38,297 nt of DNA from CAVQAH01 sp963784195 (lineage in GTDB: Bacteria; Acidobacteriota; Vicinamibacteria; Vicinamibacterales; 2-12-FULL-66-21): the NCBI GenBank assembly GCA_963784195.1, contig CAWARA010000012.1:1-38297 (forward strand), written 5' to 3'. Made by a program: the position numbers and the translations under genes. Positions 29,815 to 38,297 of the stretch are shown here, piece after piece (the first letter of the stretch is position 1; each line of letters opens with the position of its first letter). The notes beneath the pieces were generated by a model, which was not told where the DNA came from, did no database searches, and saw only the letters and a list, made by a program, of their open reading frames with translations.

Positions 29815-29858
29815 TGATCTCACCGCTTTCTGCCACAAGCTCACAGGAGGTGAGATCA
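29815..29858. repeat. Perfect 10-bp inverted repeat
   Basis: TGATCTCACC (29815-29824) and GGTGAGATCA (29849-29858) pair perfectly with a 24-base loop. It lies about 200 bp downstream of the beta-barrel gene that ends at 30054 and could be its terminator, though no T-run follows on the minus strand. It could also be an operator. Confidence 0.5.
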
Positions 29859-30053
29859 AGAGGAAGAGAACCAGAAGTTCTCCTGATCTCCTGGACTCCT
29901 GTTCACGAGCCGCGCAGCGACCAACGAGCGCAGCTCTAACAGACGTTGGAAGTTGGCGCTCGCGTCCGGCTGGCTGAAGCGAATGCTCGAGCCACGCCGG
30001 ACGGAGTCCCGCTGCCCGCGGGGAGGAGACCGCGGTCAGCGAAGCTGCAGTGA

Positions 30054-30764
30054 TTAGAAGCGAACGCCGAAGGTGGTCTGCAGGAACTGGCCGTTGGCTT
30101 TTCGCGTATCCACATCGACACCCGCAATCGGCTGCGCCGGTGTTTGCAATTGCACTTCCGGTCCCCAGATGTAGTGATAGCGGATCTCGGCGTAGATCAC
30201 GCCGAAGTTCACACCACCGCCGAAGTCCATCCCGAAGTCGGTGGAGCTGCGCTCGCCGATGATGTTCTCGGTCTCGACCCAGCCTCCGGGATAGCACACG
30301 TACCACCACGGGTCACAATACCCGGGCACCCAGCCGACGCCTGGCGTCGTCACCTTGATCGGCCGGTAGTAGATACCCATCCCCACGAGTCCATACGGCC
30401 GGACACCGCCTCCGGGTCTTTGGACTATCAAGTTCACCGTTCCGTATTGCATGTTCATGTCAGCAGATATGTCGGTCGGAACACCGCCGTCCACGATTGG
30501 CTGCGGGAACACATCAATGGTGAGGTCCTTGGAACCAAGACCATTAAAGCTGTAAAGACCCTCGATGCCGATTGCCGGGGACACGTTGAACTGCACGCCG
30601 AAGTTGAAGTTGTAACCGTCACCGAGGCGATCGCGCACCTCTGAATTGGGAGCGGTGAAACCGCCGCCGAACGAGAAATTGACCGGCTTCTCTTGCGCCT
30701 GTGCCACCCCTGACAGCGTCGCGAGAAGGCTTGCTGCGAGTACGAAGGTTGTTGTGTGCCGCAT
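30054..30764 (-). CDS. Outer-membrane beta-barrel protein
   Basis: A 236-residue secreted protein with a clear signal peptide (MRHTTTFVLAASLLATLSGV, cleaved after AQAQ) and alternating beta-strand sequence, ending in the C-terminal Phe signature (TTFGVRF) of the BAM-dependent outer-membrane barrel. It has the size of an eight-stranded barrel of the OmpW/OMP_b-brl type. A Trp/Tyr/Cys-rich external loop (YCDPWWYVCYPGGW) carries two cysteines that could form a disulfide. It lies divergent from the DUF3011-porin gene. A -24/-12 promoter with a perfect -24 element lies 17 nt upstream of its leader end, so sigma-54 control is well supported. The ATG at 30764 has GGAAAG upstream. Confidence 0.82.
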   Translation of the reverse strand: MRHTTTFVLAASLLATLSGVAQAQEKPVNFSFGGGFTAPNSEVRDRLGDGYNFNFGVQFNVSPAIGIEGLYSFNGLGSKDLTIDVFPQPIVDGGVPTDISADMNMQYGTVNLIVQRPGGGVRPYGLVGMGIYYRPIKVTTPGVGWVPGYCDPWWYVCYPGGWVETENIIGERSSTDFGMDFGGGVNFGVIYAEIRYHYIWGPEVQLQTPAQPIAGVDVDTRKANGQFLQTTFGVRF

Positions 30765-30790
30765 AGCTTTCCTTTCTCCGCCTGCCGTTG

Positions 30791-30807
30791 CAGCACTCGA
30801 CGTGCCA
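30791..30807 (-). promoter_or_regulatory. Sigma-54-type promoter of the beta-barrel gene
   Basis: The minus strand reads TGGCACG-TCGA-GTGCT: the -24 element is perfect and GG (30806-30805) and GC (30794-30793) are ten bases apart. The inferred start is near 30781, 17 nt before the ATG, with GGAAAG in the leader. The -12 form GTGCT is the same as at the atpB promoter. Confidence 0.7.
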
Positions 30808-30902
30808 AATGGGTATGCGCGACTATGCGCAACTCGATACGGCGTGTGCGGCCTTTTTCGCGGATCTCCGTACTCGTTCGTGCGTCGTGACCGTCCCAAG
30901 AC

Positions 30903-30978
30903 CTCCGAACGGACTGGAGATCCTCCGGAATGTCGGAGCCTCTTGCGTCAAGGGTGACGATCTCCGCAGGTCGCGGAG
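30903..30978. promoter_or_regulatory. Dyad cluster shared by two divergent outer-membrane genes
   Basis: CTCCGGAATGTCGGAG (30923-30938) is a perfect dyad. CTCCGCAGGTCGCGGAG (30962-30978) has a 7-bp spacer. A degenerate copy, CTCCGAACGGACTGGAG, lies at 30903-30919. Starts are at intervals of 20 and 39 bp, close to multiples of 19.5. The cluster is 129 bp from the minus-strand -12 GC and 64 bp from the plus-strand one. Confidence 0.68.
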
Positions 30979-31028
30979 CTGTTCGCTTTCAGTAACTTGA
31001 CGTTCGGTGCCGCAGATCGATTCGACCG

Positions 31029-31044
31029 TGGCATCCGCCGTGCT
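31029..31044 (+). promoter_or_regulatory. Candidate sigma-54 promoter of the DUF3011-porin gene
   Basis: TGGCATC-CGCC-GTGCT, with GG (31030-31031) and GC (31042-31043) ten bases apart. The inferred start, near 31055, is 2 nt before the ATG at 31057, and no ribosome-binding site is visible, so the message would be leaderless. Confidence 0.48.
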
Positions 31045-31056
31045 CAAAGCGTGGCG

Positions 31057-32590
31057 ATGCGGATTGCTGCCTTCTTCGGCCTCACACTTCTTCTCACTGC
31101 TCCAACCTACGCGCAGGACGTGGTGGCGCCGCCAACGGACGCACCCGCACCCCTCGCTCAGCAGGTCGCGCAGCCACCTGTGACAACCGTGACCTGCAAC
31201 TCGAAGCTCGGTGAACGCACCCAATGCCAGGCCGACACGTCGAAGGGCGTCGTGCTGCTGCGCTCGATGGGCGACGCGCCGTGTCTGCTCGGAAGGACGT
31301 GGGGCTACGACCAGACCAGTGTCTGGGTGTCGGACGGCTGCAGCGCCGAGTTCGGCACCGGCACCGTCGCGGAACCGCAGACGACGAAGCCCAAGCCACT
31401 CTCGCACGTTCCGAACGTTGGCTTCCTGCTGTTCGACGGCGACAAGGGCCAGATCTATTTCCGGCTTTTCAGCTACGCGCGGTATCTGAACCAGCGGAAT
31501 CTGGACGAGGACTACGTCGACGCCTTCGGCAACACGAAAACGGTTCAGCGGCGCCAGGACATCCAGCTGCAGAAGTTCTTCGCGCCGTTCTCGGGATGGT
31601 TCCTCACGCCGAAGATGCGCTACTACCTCTACGTCTGGTCGTCGAACGCATCGCAGGGGGATCCGGCGCAGGTCGTCGGCGCGGGCAACCTGACCTGGAC
31701 CTTCAACCGGTTCGTGGCCGTGGGGGCCGGCATCACGTCGCTGCCCTCGGTGCGAAGCACCGAGGGTCAGTTTCCGTACTGGCTCGGCGTGGACAACCGC
31801 TTGATAGCCGACGAATTTTTCCGTGGGTCTGTACACCTCCGGCGTCTGGCTCAAAGGCGAGTTCCATACCAAGGTCAAGTACCAGGTGATGATCGGCAAC
31901 AACCTGAGCACGCTCGGCGTGAGCGCGGCGCAACTCGACAACAGGCTCGACACGCAGTCCTACTCGGTCGCATGGATGCCGACGACCGGCGAGTTCGGTC
32001 TGTGGAACACGTTCGGCGACTACGACGATCACCAGAAGGTCGCGACGCGGATCGCCGTGCACTACACCCACAGCCTCGAGGACAAGCAAAGCCAGCCGGG
32101 AACCGAAGGCATCGAGAACAGCCAGATCCGGCTGACGGACGGGAGCGTCATCTTCACACCGGATCTGTTCGGACCCGGCATCACCGTCAACGAGGTGGAC
32201 TACCGCATGTCGAGCGTTGATGCCGGAGTCAAGTACCAGGGCCTGTCGCTCGAGGGCGAGTACTACTGGCGCTGGTTGAGCAATTACGACGGCGTCAACA
32301 CGAGCGGCATTCCCGACATCAACGACCACGGCTATCAGCTGCAGGCGTCGGCGATGGTCGTTCCCAAGATTCTTCAGCTCTACTTCGGCGCCTCGCAGGT
32401 GTTCGGCAGCTTCGGCGATCAGTGGGAAGTGCGAGGCGGCGAGAACTGGTACGTGATGAAGGAGCGCGGGATTCGCCTCAACGGCGAGTTGATGTACGTG
32501 AACCGATCACCCGTGGGATACACCGCCTATCCCTACCCGGTCGGCGCCAGGGGCACGGTGTTCCACATCAACCTCGAGATGAACTTCTAA
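31057..32590 (+). CDS. DUF3011 domain fused to an outer-membrane porin-like barrel, frameshifted
   Basis: Secreted protein of about 511 residues. It has a signal peptide (MRIAAFFGLTLLLTAPTYAQ), a Pro/Ala linker, and then a DUF3011 module (about residues 45-105) with four cysteines and the pattern C..GRTWGYDQTSVWVSDGCSAEF. A long beta-strand-rich barrel follows (for example KGQIYFRLFSYARYLNQ, FLTPKMRYYLYVWSSNA, LSLEGEYYWRWLSNYDG) and ends in Phe (LEMNF). The frame breaks near 31826; the two halves join as EFFRGS-YTSGVWLKGEF. The barrel resembles phosphate-selective or general porins, but the solute is unknown. DUF3011 is a poorly understood cysteine-containing envelope domain. It begins a plus-strand run that continues into the amidohydrolase 14 bp later. 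Confidence 0.75.
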
Positions 32591-32604
32591 TCGACGAGGT
32601 GAGC

Positions 32605-33735
32605 ATGACTCGCAGACCTTCGTCTCGTTGGGCGGCCGTTCTCAGCGCCTTTCTCGCGCTGACGCTGCTGGTGATCTTCGTCGCGCGCGCGCGTCCGCTC
32701 GACGCACAGGGTCAGGGTGCCGCCGACGAGTTCTACGACTCGCACTTCCACCTGACGAACTACATCCAGCAGGGGATCGAGCCGTCGGACTTCCTCAAGA
32801 TCATGGGCACGCGCGTGGCTCGATCGACGCTGTTCGGTATTCCGTTGCAGCAGCAGTGGTCGTACGCGAACTCGGGTGACTTCGCACCGACCTACTACCT
32901 GCACACCGACGCGCCGCTCTACTACTACTCGTTCACCGACGCCTACATCGCCAGCGTCTACCGCGCGCTCCCCCGGGAGGCGCAGGCGCGGTTCGATCCG
33001 ATGATCACCGGCTTCAACCCCGCGGACATGTACGGCGCCGACCACATCCGCCGCGTGCTCAAGACATTCCCCGGCGTCTTCACCGGCATCGGCGAGTTCA
33101 GCATCCACAAGGAGTTCGTGTCCTCGAAGATCGCCGGCGAGACGGCGAGCCTGACCAACCCGGCGCTGGACCGGATCCTGGCGTTCGCCGCCGAAACCGG
33201 CCTCGTCGTGATCCTGCACAACGACATCGACATGCCGTTCGGCAAGGTCGACGCTGAGCCCGTCTACCTGACGCAGACAAAGGCGCTGCTGGCGCGGCAC
33301 CCCAAGACGACGATCATCTGGGCGCACACCGGGCTCGGGCGGGTTGTGCGGCCGGTCCAGGTCTCCGCCGAGGCTGCGGAGCGGCCCGCGACGCATCTCG
33401 AGACCCTCGCCGCCATGCTGGCGGATCCCGCGCTGAGCCACGTCGTCTTCGACATCTCGTGGGACGAAGTCGCCAAGTACGCGGTGGCCACGCCGGAAAC
33501 CGCCTCGCGGGTCGCGGCCATGTTCAACAAGTATCCCGATCGGTTCCTGTTCGGCACCGATACCGTCGCCCCGGCCAGTGCGAAGCCGTACTACGCGGTG
33601 TTCGACCTGTGGGCGCCGGTCTGGAAACAGCTGACGCCGGACGCCAGCCAGAAGGTGCGCAGGGGGAACTACGAGCGGATCTTCGACGAGGGGCGGCGGA
33701 GAGTCCGCGCGTGGGAAAAGGCAAACGTGTCATGA
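32605..33735 (+). CDS. Secreted or membrane-anchored amidohydrolase (TIM-barrel metal hydrolase)
   Basis: A 376-residue protein. A hydrophobic N-terminal helix (AVLSAFLALTLLVIFVARAR) is followed by an amidohydrolase-2-type barrel. Metal ligands are recognisable: H47-F-H49 in DSHFHLTNY, the histidines in VVILHNDID and IIWAHTGLG, and the late aspartate in FLFGTDTV. The domain should act in the periplasm. The substrate is unknown; this fold hydrolyses or decarboxylates diverse cyclic and amide compounds. The ATG at 32605 follows GAGGTGA, 14 bp after the porin gene, and the next gene starts 14 bp after its stop. The context with two secreted glutaminases suggests a role in degrading amide or peptide-derived compounds outside the inner membrane. 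Confidence 0.82.
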   Translation: MTRRPSSRWAAVLSAFLALTLLVIFVARARPLDAQGQGAADEFYDSHFHLTNYIQQGIEPSDFLKIMGTRVARSTLFGIPLQQQWSYANSGDFAPTYYLHTDAPLYYYSFTDAYIASVYRALPREAQARFDPMITGFNPADMYGADHIRRVLKTFPGVFTGIGEFSIHKEFVSSKIAGETASLTNPALDRILAFAAETGLVVILHNDIDMPFGKVDAEPVYLTQTKALLARHPKTTIIWAHTGLGRVVRPVQVSAEAAERPATHLETLAAMLADPALSHVVFDISWDEVAKYAVATPETASRVAAMFNKYPDRFLFGTDTVAPASAKPYYAVFDLWAPVWKQLTPDASQKVRRGNYERIFDEGRRRVRAWEKANVS

Positions 33736-33749
33736 CGTGGAGGATAGAA

Positions 33750-35947
33750 ATGGGTAGACGTCTTCGCAGTCGCTGTGTCCAGGCGTGCCTGCTCGGGTTG
33801 TGGGTACTCGCGGTGGCGATACCGGTGCAGGCGCAATCGCCGGCCGAGATCCAGCAGGCGGTCGATGCCGCATACGCAAAGTACAGAACGCTCAAGGAGG
33901 GCAAGAACGCCGACTACATTCCGGCCCTGGCCAAAGTCGATCCTGATCTGTTCGGAATCGCCCTGGTCACCACCGACGGCAAGGTCTACACCGCCGGTGA
34001 CGTGAAGACCGCAGTCTCGATCCAGTCGATCTCGAAGGTCTTCACGATGGCTCAGGTGATCCAGGAGCAAGGAACGGAATCCGTCGAAAAGCGGATTGGC
34101 GTCGATGCCACGGGCGCACGGTTCAATTCGATCATCGCGGTTGAAGGCGTCAGGACGGTCGTCGGTACCGGGGCCCCCGAGATGAACCCGCTGGTGAATC
34201 CTGGAGCGATTTCGGCGACGAGCATGGTCACGGGGCCGTCGTCGGATGCGGTATGGCAGAAGATCATCGGCTTCCACAACGAAGCGGCTGGACGCCAGTT
34301 GAGCGTTCTGCAGGACGTCTACAAGTCCGAGTCCGACACCAATCAACGCAACCAGGCGATCGGCGCGCTGATGCTCGCCTACGGCTACATCAAGACCGAC
34401 TGGCAGCAGGCGGTCGATCTCTACACGCGTCAGTGCTCGATCGGGGTCAACGCGCAGGATCTCGCGACGATGGCGGCAACGCTGGCTGCGGGTGGCAGGA
34501 ATCCGGTGACCGGCAAGCAGATCGTCGATACGCCAAAGGTCCCCAGCGTTCTTGCCGTGATGTCCACTGCCGGTTTGTACGACGACTCGGGGAAATGGCT
34601 GTACCACACCGGACTTCCAGCCAAGAGCGGGGTCGGCGGCGGCATCATCGCCGTGTCGCCAGGCAAGTTCGGTATTGCCGTGGTCTCCCCGCCGCTCGAT
34701 GACGCCGGCAACAGCGTGCGCGCGCAGCGGGCGATCGCCGATATCTCGAACGCGCTCGGTGGCAACCCCTATGCCCCCGCCAAACAGACTGTCCTCGTCA
34801 GCGCGGAGCCGGGCCGGCCGAAGACGAGTTTCGAGATCTACGGCTTCGCCATGCTCGACGTCGGCCAGAACTTCACGCAGATCGACCCCGACTGGTACGA
34901 TACCTTGCGGCTGACCAGGCTGCCGAGTTTTGAAGACCAGTTCGGTGAGGACAACAGCACGTTCATGGGTGTGCGGCAGAGCCGCCTGGGCTTCAGGTCC
35001 TCGACGCAGACCCCTATCGGCGAACTCAAGACCATCTTCGAGTTCGAGCTGTTTGGCACCGGCGTGGACTCCGGACAGACAACGTTCCGCCTGCGCCATG
35101 CGTGGGGAGAGCTCGGCAAGCTGGGAGCCGGTCAGGACCTGGAGCCCTTTTACCGACCCTGATGTGTTCCCGAACTCGCTGGAATACTGGGGGCCCACGG
35201 GTCTTCCGTGGTTCCGCAACGTGCAGCTTCGCTACACGGCGATCAGCACCGACAAGAGTAATCTGATGCTCGCCCTCGCGCGCCCCGGCGCAAGCGGCGA
35301 CCAGGGGACTTATGCCGACCGTATCGAGCTCGAGGGCATCCGTGCGCGGTTCCCCCTGCCCGACTTTGCAGCCGCGTACAAATACACCGGTGACTGGGGC
35401 CACGTTCGAACCGCAGGAATACTGCGACGTATCAACTGGGACGATACCCTCGACGACGCATTCGATCTTTCCGGAGACGCCACCGGGTGGGGATGGAACG
35501 TCAGCTCGGTCCTGAAGGCCAGCGAGAACGACGCCCTCCGGATGCAGTTCACGGTGGGCGAAGGCGTTCAGAACGAAATGAACGACTCACCCATCGACAT
35601 CGGCATCGAGAACAACCTGTCGAACCCGGTGACGCCAATCGTCGGCAAGCCCATACCGATCGTCGCAATCAGCATCTTCCTGGATCACACCTGGAACGAG
35701 AAGTTCAGCAGCGCGGTCGGCTACTCATGGCAGGACAACGACAACACCGATGCGCAAGCCGCGGATGCGTTCAAGGCCGGCCACTACGCGCTTGGCAACC
35801 TTCTCTACTATCCCACGCTCGAACGTGATGTTCGGCGGCGAGTTCCAGTGGGGCCGCCGCGAGAACTTCGCCGACGGATTCAGCAGCGACGGCGTCAAGC
35901 TGCAGTTCTCGTTCAAGTACAACTTCTCCTGGAAGCTGGGAGGCTAG
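33750..35947 (+). CDS. Glutaminase-porin fusion (GlsA + DcaP-like), two frameshifts in the porin part
   Basis: A predicted fusion of about 732 residues. A signal peptide (ending IPVQAQ near residue 29) leads into a complete serine-dependent glutaminase (about 30-350). Its catalytic set is visible: SISK near residue 95, YKSESDTNQRNQA, LYTRQCSIG and SGVGGGI. The frame runs without a stop, through a linker (PAKQTVLVSAEPGRPKTSFE), into a DcaP-like outer-membrane porin (IYGFAMLDVGQNFTQ, GVRQSRLGFRSST, WSPFTDPDVFPNSLEYWGPTG). The porin part slips frame near 35138 and 35822 and ends KYNFSWKLGG at 35947. The porin has no signal peptide of its own, so it depends on the glutaminase leader; this supports a real fusion rather than an artefact. 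ATG 33750 has GGAGGAT upstream. It would place glutamine hydrolysis at the mouth of a channel. Confidence 0.8.
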
Positions 35948-35949
35948 CC

Positions 35950-36996
35950 ATGAATGGATACACGCGGGTTCTTTCCATCAGCGCGGGCGCGGTCGCGCTG
36001 GGAATGCTGACCATGACGAGCCCGGCGCTCAACGCACAGGCGGCCGGTGACGTGCAGCGGGCCGTCGACGCCGCCTACGCGAAGTTCAAAGACCTCCGGG
36101 AAGGCAAGAATGCCGACTACATTCCCGCGCTGGCGAAAGTCGATCCGAACCTGTTCGGCATCGCGGTCGTGACAGTCGACGGCAAGGTCTACACCGCTGG
36201 CGACGTCAAGACCGAGGTCTCGATCCAGTCGATCTCGAAAGTGTTCACGATGGCCGAGGTCATCCAGGAACAAGGGCTGGACTCCATCGAGAAGCGCATC
36301 GGCGTGGACGCCACCGGTGCCCGTTTCAACTCGATCATCGCCGTCGAAGGGGTCAGGACCGTGATCGGATCCGGCGCGCCGGAGATGAACGCGCTGGTGA
36401 ATCCGGGCGCGATCTCGGCGACGAGCATGGTGTCCGGTAGCTCGTCCGACGACGTCTGGAAGAAGATCATCGGCTTCCACAACGACGCGGCGGGCCGGCA
36501 GCTGAGCGTCCTGCAGGATGTCTACAAATCGGAGTCGGACACCAATCAGCGGAATCAGGCGATCGGCGCCCTCATGCTGGCCTATGGCTACATCAAGAAC
36601 AACTGGCAGCAGGCGGTCGACCTCTACACGCGTCAGTGTTCCATCGGCGTCAACGCGCAGGACCTGGCGATGATGGCGGCAACGCTGGCCTTCGCCGGTA
36701 AGAACCCGGTGACCAATAAGCAGGTCATGGATCCGGCGAAGGTACCAGGCGTGCTCGCGGTGATGGCCACCGCCGGCTTGTATGACGACTCCGGGAAGTG
36801 GTTGTACCACACGGGGCTGCCCGCCAAGAGCGGCGTTGGGGGCGGCATCATCGCCGTATCTCCGGGCAAGTTCGGCATCGCCGTCGTCTCGCCGCCTCTC
36901 GACGACGCAGGTAACAGCGTGCGCGCGCAGCGGGCGATCGCCGACGTCTCGAATGCACTCGGCGGTAACCCGTACGCCGCAAGAGCCAAGAACTAA
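35950..36996 (+). CDS. Periplasmic glutaminase (stand-alone copy)
   Basis: Serine-dependent glutaminase of 348 residues with a signal peptide (MNGYTRVLSISAGAVALGML, ending ALNAQA), so it should work in the periplasm, unlike the cytosolic GlsA enzymes of E. coli. It hydrolyses glutamine to glutamate and ammonia. The catalytic set includes Ser94 and Lys97 (SISK), Tyr192 (YKSESDTNQ) and Tyr226 (LYTRQCS), with SGVGGGIIAV near the end. It is very similar along its whole length to the glutaminase domain of the preceding fusion gene and starts 2 bp after that gene's stop, so the pair is a tandem duplication. The copy ends right after NPYAARAKN, where the fusion copy continues into the porin. Confidence 0.9.
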   Translation: MNGYTRVLSISAGAVALGMLTMTSPALNAQAAGDVQRAVDAAYAKFKDLREGKNADYIPALAKVDPNLFGIAVVTVDGKVYTAGDVKTEVSIQSISKVFTMAEVIQEQGLDSIEKRIGVDATGARFNSIIAVEGVRTVIGSGAPEMNALVNPGAISATSMVSGSSSDDVWKKIIGFHNDAAGRQLSVLQDVYKSESDTNQRNQAIGALMLAYGYIKNNWQQAVDLYTRQCSIGVNAQDLAMMAATLAFAGKNPVTNKQVMDPAKVPGVLAVMATAGLYDDSGKWLYHTGLPAKSGVGGGIIAVSPGKFGIAVVSPPLDDAGNSVRAQRAIADVSNALGGNPYAARAKN

Positions 36997-37055
36997 CACG
37001 ATCAAGTTTGGTAAAACAGATCGGCGTTCACGACGGTGCGACGGACGTGACTGAC

Positions 37056-37172
37056 ATGGTGCTGGTCGCGTTCGGCATCGTCGTGGCAGCGCTCGTCGGC
37101 ACCCCGGCCATCATGCTTGGCCCTCTGGGGCGCCGTGAACATCGCCCTGCCGTGGACGATACAGCCATATGA
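37056..37172 (+). CDS. Possible 38-residue hydrophobic small protein
   Basis: A short frame encoding one hydrophobic segment (MVLVAFGIVVAALVGTPAIM) and a charged tail. Its TGA overlaps the ATG of the DUF481 gene by 4 bp, as in translationally coupled genes. No clear ribosome-binding site is visible and no family is recognised. It may be a real small membrane protein or a remnant. Confidence 0.25.
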   Translation: MVLVAFGIVVAALVGTPAIMLGPLGRREHRPAVDDTAI

Positions 37173-38222
37173 ATGGCGCCAGGTGCCGCCGCAGTCTGCG
37201 AGACATGGCGCTCGTTGCCCTCGGCCTCGCTCTGTACCCGGGTGCAACACTTTACGCTCAACCCAAAACAGATGTAGTGACCTTCGCGAACGGCGACCGT
37301 ATCACTGGCGAAGTCAAAGTTCTCGACCGCGGCCGACTCGAATTCAGCACAGACGATGCCGGTACGCTCTATTTGGAGTGGGACAAGCTCGTCAGTGTGG
37401 TGGCGGCGCGCATCGTCGAAGTGGTGACGAGCGACGGCCGGCGGTTCGTTGGGTCGCTCGGTACCGCCGGCGTTCGGTCGATCGCGGTCGTCGCCCCTGG
37501 TGGAACGGTCACGCTGCTGATGGGCGAGGTCACGATCATCAGGCCGATCGGCGGCAGCTTCTGGAAGAAACTCGATGGCGCGGTCGACGCCGGCTTCGAC
37601 TACACGCGATCGAGCGGCGTCGCGCAGTTGAACTTCAACTCCGATACCGTGTTTCAGACGCTGGCGTCCAAGGCACGACTCACCGCCTCGCTGACCGTGA
37701 CAGAAAAGGATGACGACTCGGGACGCGATGATCGAGGATCGCTCGAAGCGTCTTACCTCCGGTTTCCGTGGCGCGAGTGGTTCATCACGGCGGCCGCGCG
37801 CTTCGAGAGCAACGAGAGCCTGGGCCTGACCTTACGTTCGCAGATTGCCGTGGCCACCGGTCCGCGCCTCGTCAACAGCAATCGTGGTCAGTTATCGCTC
37901 GGCGGCGGCCTGGTCGTGAATGACGAGCAAGGCGTCGACGTCGAGGCGACGCAAAACCTCGAAGCGCTCGTCACCTTCCGCACCTCGTTCTACACCTACG
38001 ACCGGCCGAAAACGAATCTCGACATCAACCTGCAGGACTACCCGAGCCTGAGCGACCCGGGGCGGCAGCGCGTACAGCTCGACGCCGGCGTCAGAGCGTG
38101 AGTTCTGGAAGGACTTCTTCCTCGCGCTGAACCTGTACAACACCTACGATAACCGCCCCCCGAATCCCTCCGCCGACACGAACGACGTGGGGGTCGTGAT
38201 GTCGGTCGGCTGGAGCTACTGA
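37169..38222 (+). CDS. DUF481 outer-membrane protein (YdiY-like), frameshift near the C-terminus
   Basis: About 350 residues. The N-terminus is an Arg-containing leader with a hydrophobic segment (MALVALGLALYPGATLYAQ). A small SH3-like repeat region follows (DVVTFANGDRITGEVKVLDR, typical of proteins in front of DUF481 barrels). The DUF481 beta-barrel occupies the rest, with a late strand TNLDINLQDYPSLSDPGRQRV. The frame slips near 38097 and the last strands (REFWKDFFLALNLYNTYDNR ending VVMSVGWSY) are in another frame, stopping at 38222. The start could be 37169 or 37205; neither has a strong ribosome-binding site. E. coli YdiY is described as salt-induced; a role here is unknown. Confidence 0.78.
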
Positions 38223-38297
38223 GCGGACCGATCTGGCCGCTAACGGTCTGTTCCTCCAGCCGGCTGCGCGGCCCTTCATCCTGCTCCTGTTCGCCAG
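38223..38297. other. Window edge, nothing identified
   Basis: The last 75 bp after the DUF481 stop contain no recognisable feature; the next gene lies outside the window. Confidence 0.4.

Larger units (their letters stand above)
29441..30053. other. 612-bp intergenic control region upstream of the fermentation operon
   Basis: No gene is supported in this stretch, although open frames cross it. It holds a tandem dyad pair (29746-29780), a -24/-12 promoter (29635-29650), a further single dyad within a hairpin (29586-29617) and a perfect 10-bp inverted repeat (29815-29858). The predicted transcript would have a leader of about 184 nt before pta, long enough for an attenuator or small-RNA target. 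The part from about 29870 to 30053 shows nothing recognisable. Confidence 0.6.
30765..31056. other. Divergent control region of two outer-membrane protein genes
   Basis: This region of about 292 bp separates the minus-strand barrel (30764) and the plus-strand DUF3011-porin (31057). It carries a shared cluster of dyads (30923-30978) and outward-facing -24/-12 sites on both sides (30791-30807 minus, 31029-31044 plus). No gene is seen within it. Confidence 0.65.

Noticed and set aside
29506..30309. A 267-residue minus-strand frame across the pta upstream region
   Set aside because: Its composition is Arg/Ser-rich shadow sequence, it overlaps the beta-barrel gene and it covers the regulatory sites.

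Overview
The window is high-GC bacterial DNA from a Gram-negative organism: TonB receptor, porins, outer-membrane beta-barrels and lipoproteins are all present. The mixture (FhlA-like sigma-54 activators, DUF3300/DUF2950, PPK2, a compact F-type ATPase operon, DUF3011, DcaP-like porin) and the drifting short-motif intergenic repeats would suit an acidobacterium such as Vicinamibacteria. That placement is inference; no rRNA, tRNA or other phylogenetic marker lies in the window. There is no CRISPR array, phage or insertion sequence.

Layout. (1) 28-4200, minus strand: a frameshifted PAS-GAF-sigma54 activator (regulator 1), a decayed MscS channel and the end of a VIT-like gene. (2) 4240-6408, minus: DUF3300, then DUF2950, then the VIT-like gene as one operon. 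(3) 6604-13835, minus: BASS transporter, TonB receptor, PPK2, ABM-fold protein, regulator 2 and a secreted protein. (4) 14141-20681, plus: a complete F1Fo ATP synthase operon atpB-E-F-H-A-G-D-C. (5) 20695-22152, minus: DUF2254. (6) 22391-24100, plus: regulator 3. (7) 24110-29440, minus: the fermentation operon pta-ackA-pflB-pflA. (8) 30054-30764, minus: a beta-barrel, divergent from a plus-strand run (31057-38222) of DUF3011-porin, amidohydrolase, glutaminase-porin fusion, second glutaminase and DUF481 protein.

Main discovery. A 16-bp dyad, CTCCG-N6-CGGAG, recurs in intergenic DNA, usually as two copies whose starts are 18-19 bp apart. About 55-130 bp from most pairs is a GG-N10-GC (-24/-12, sigma-54 type) promoter that points into a gene. 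These sites precede the ATP synthase operon, the fermentation operon, ABM-PPK2, DUF3300-DUF2950-VIT, and both divergent outer-membrane genes. Another pair lies upstream of regulator 1. The three FhlA-like activators in the window have almost identical Fis-type recognition helices, so they are the natural readers of the site. Together this looks like one sigma-54 energy-stress regulon joining ATP synthase, polyphosphate-driven nucleotide phosphorylation, substrate-level ATP from pyruvate, and remodelling of the outer membrane.

Caution. About eighteen single-base frameshifts break conserved proteins, including atpA, atpG, ackA and all three regulators, and the protein resumes correctly in a neighbouring frame. 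Most are probably sequencing or assembly indels rather than real decay, so frameshifted genes are annotated across the break. MscS (about 2365-3344) is damaged enough to call a pseudogene.
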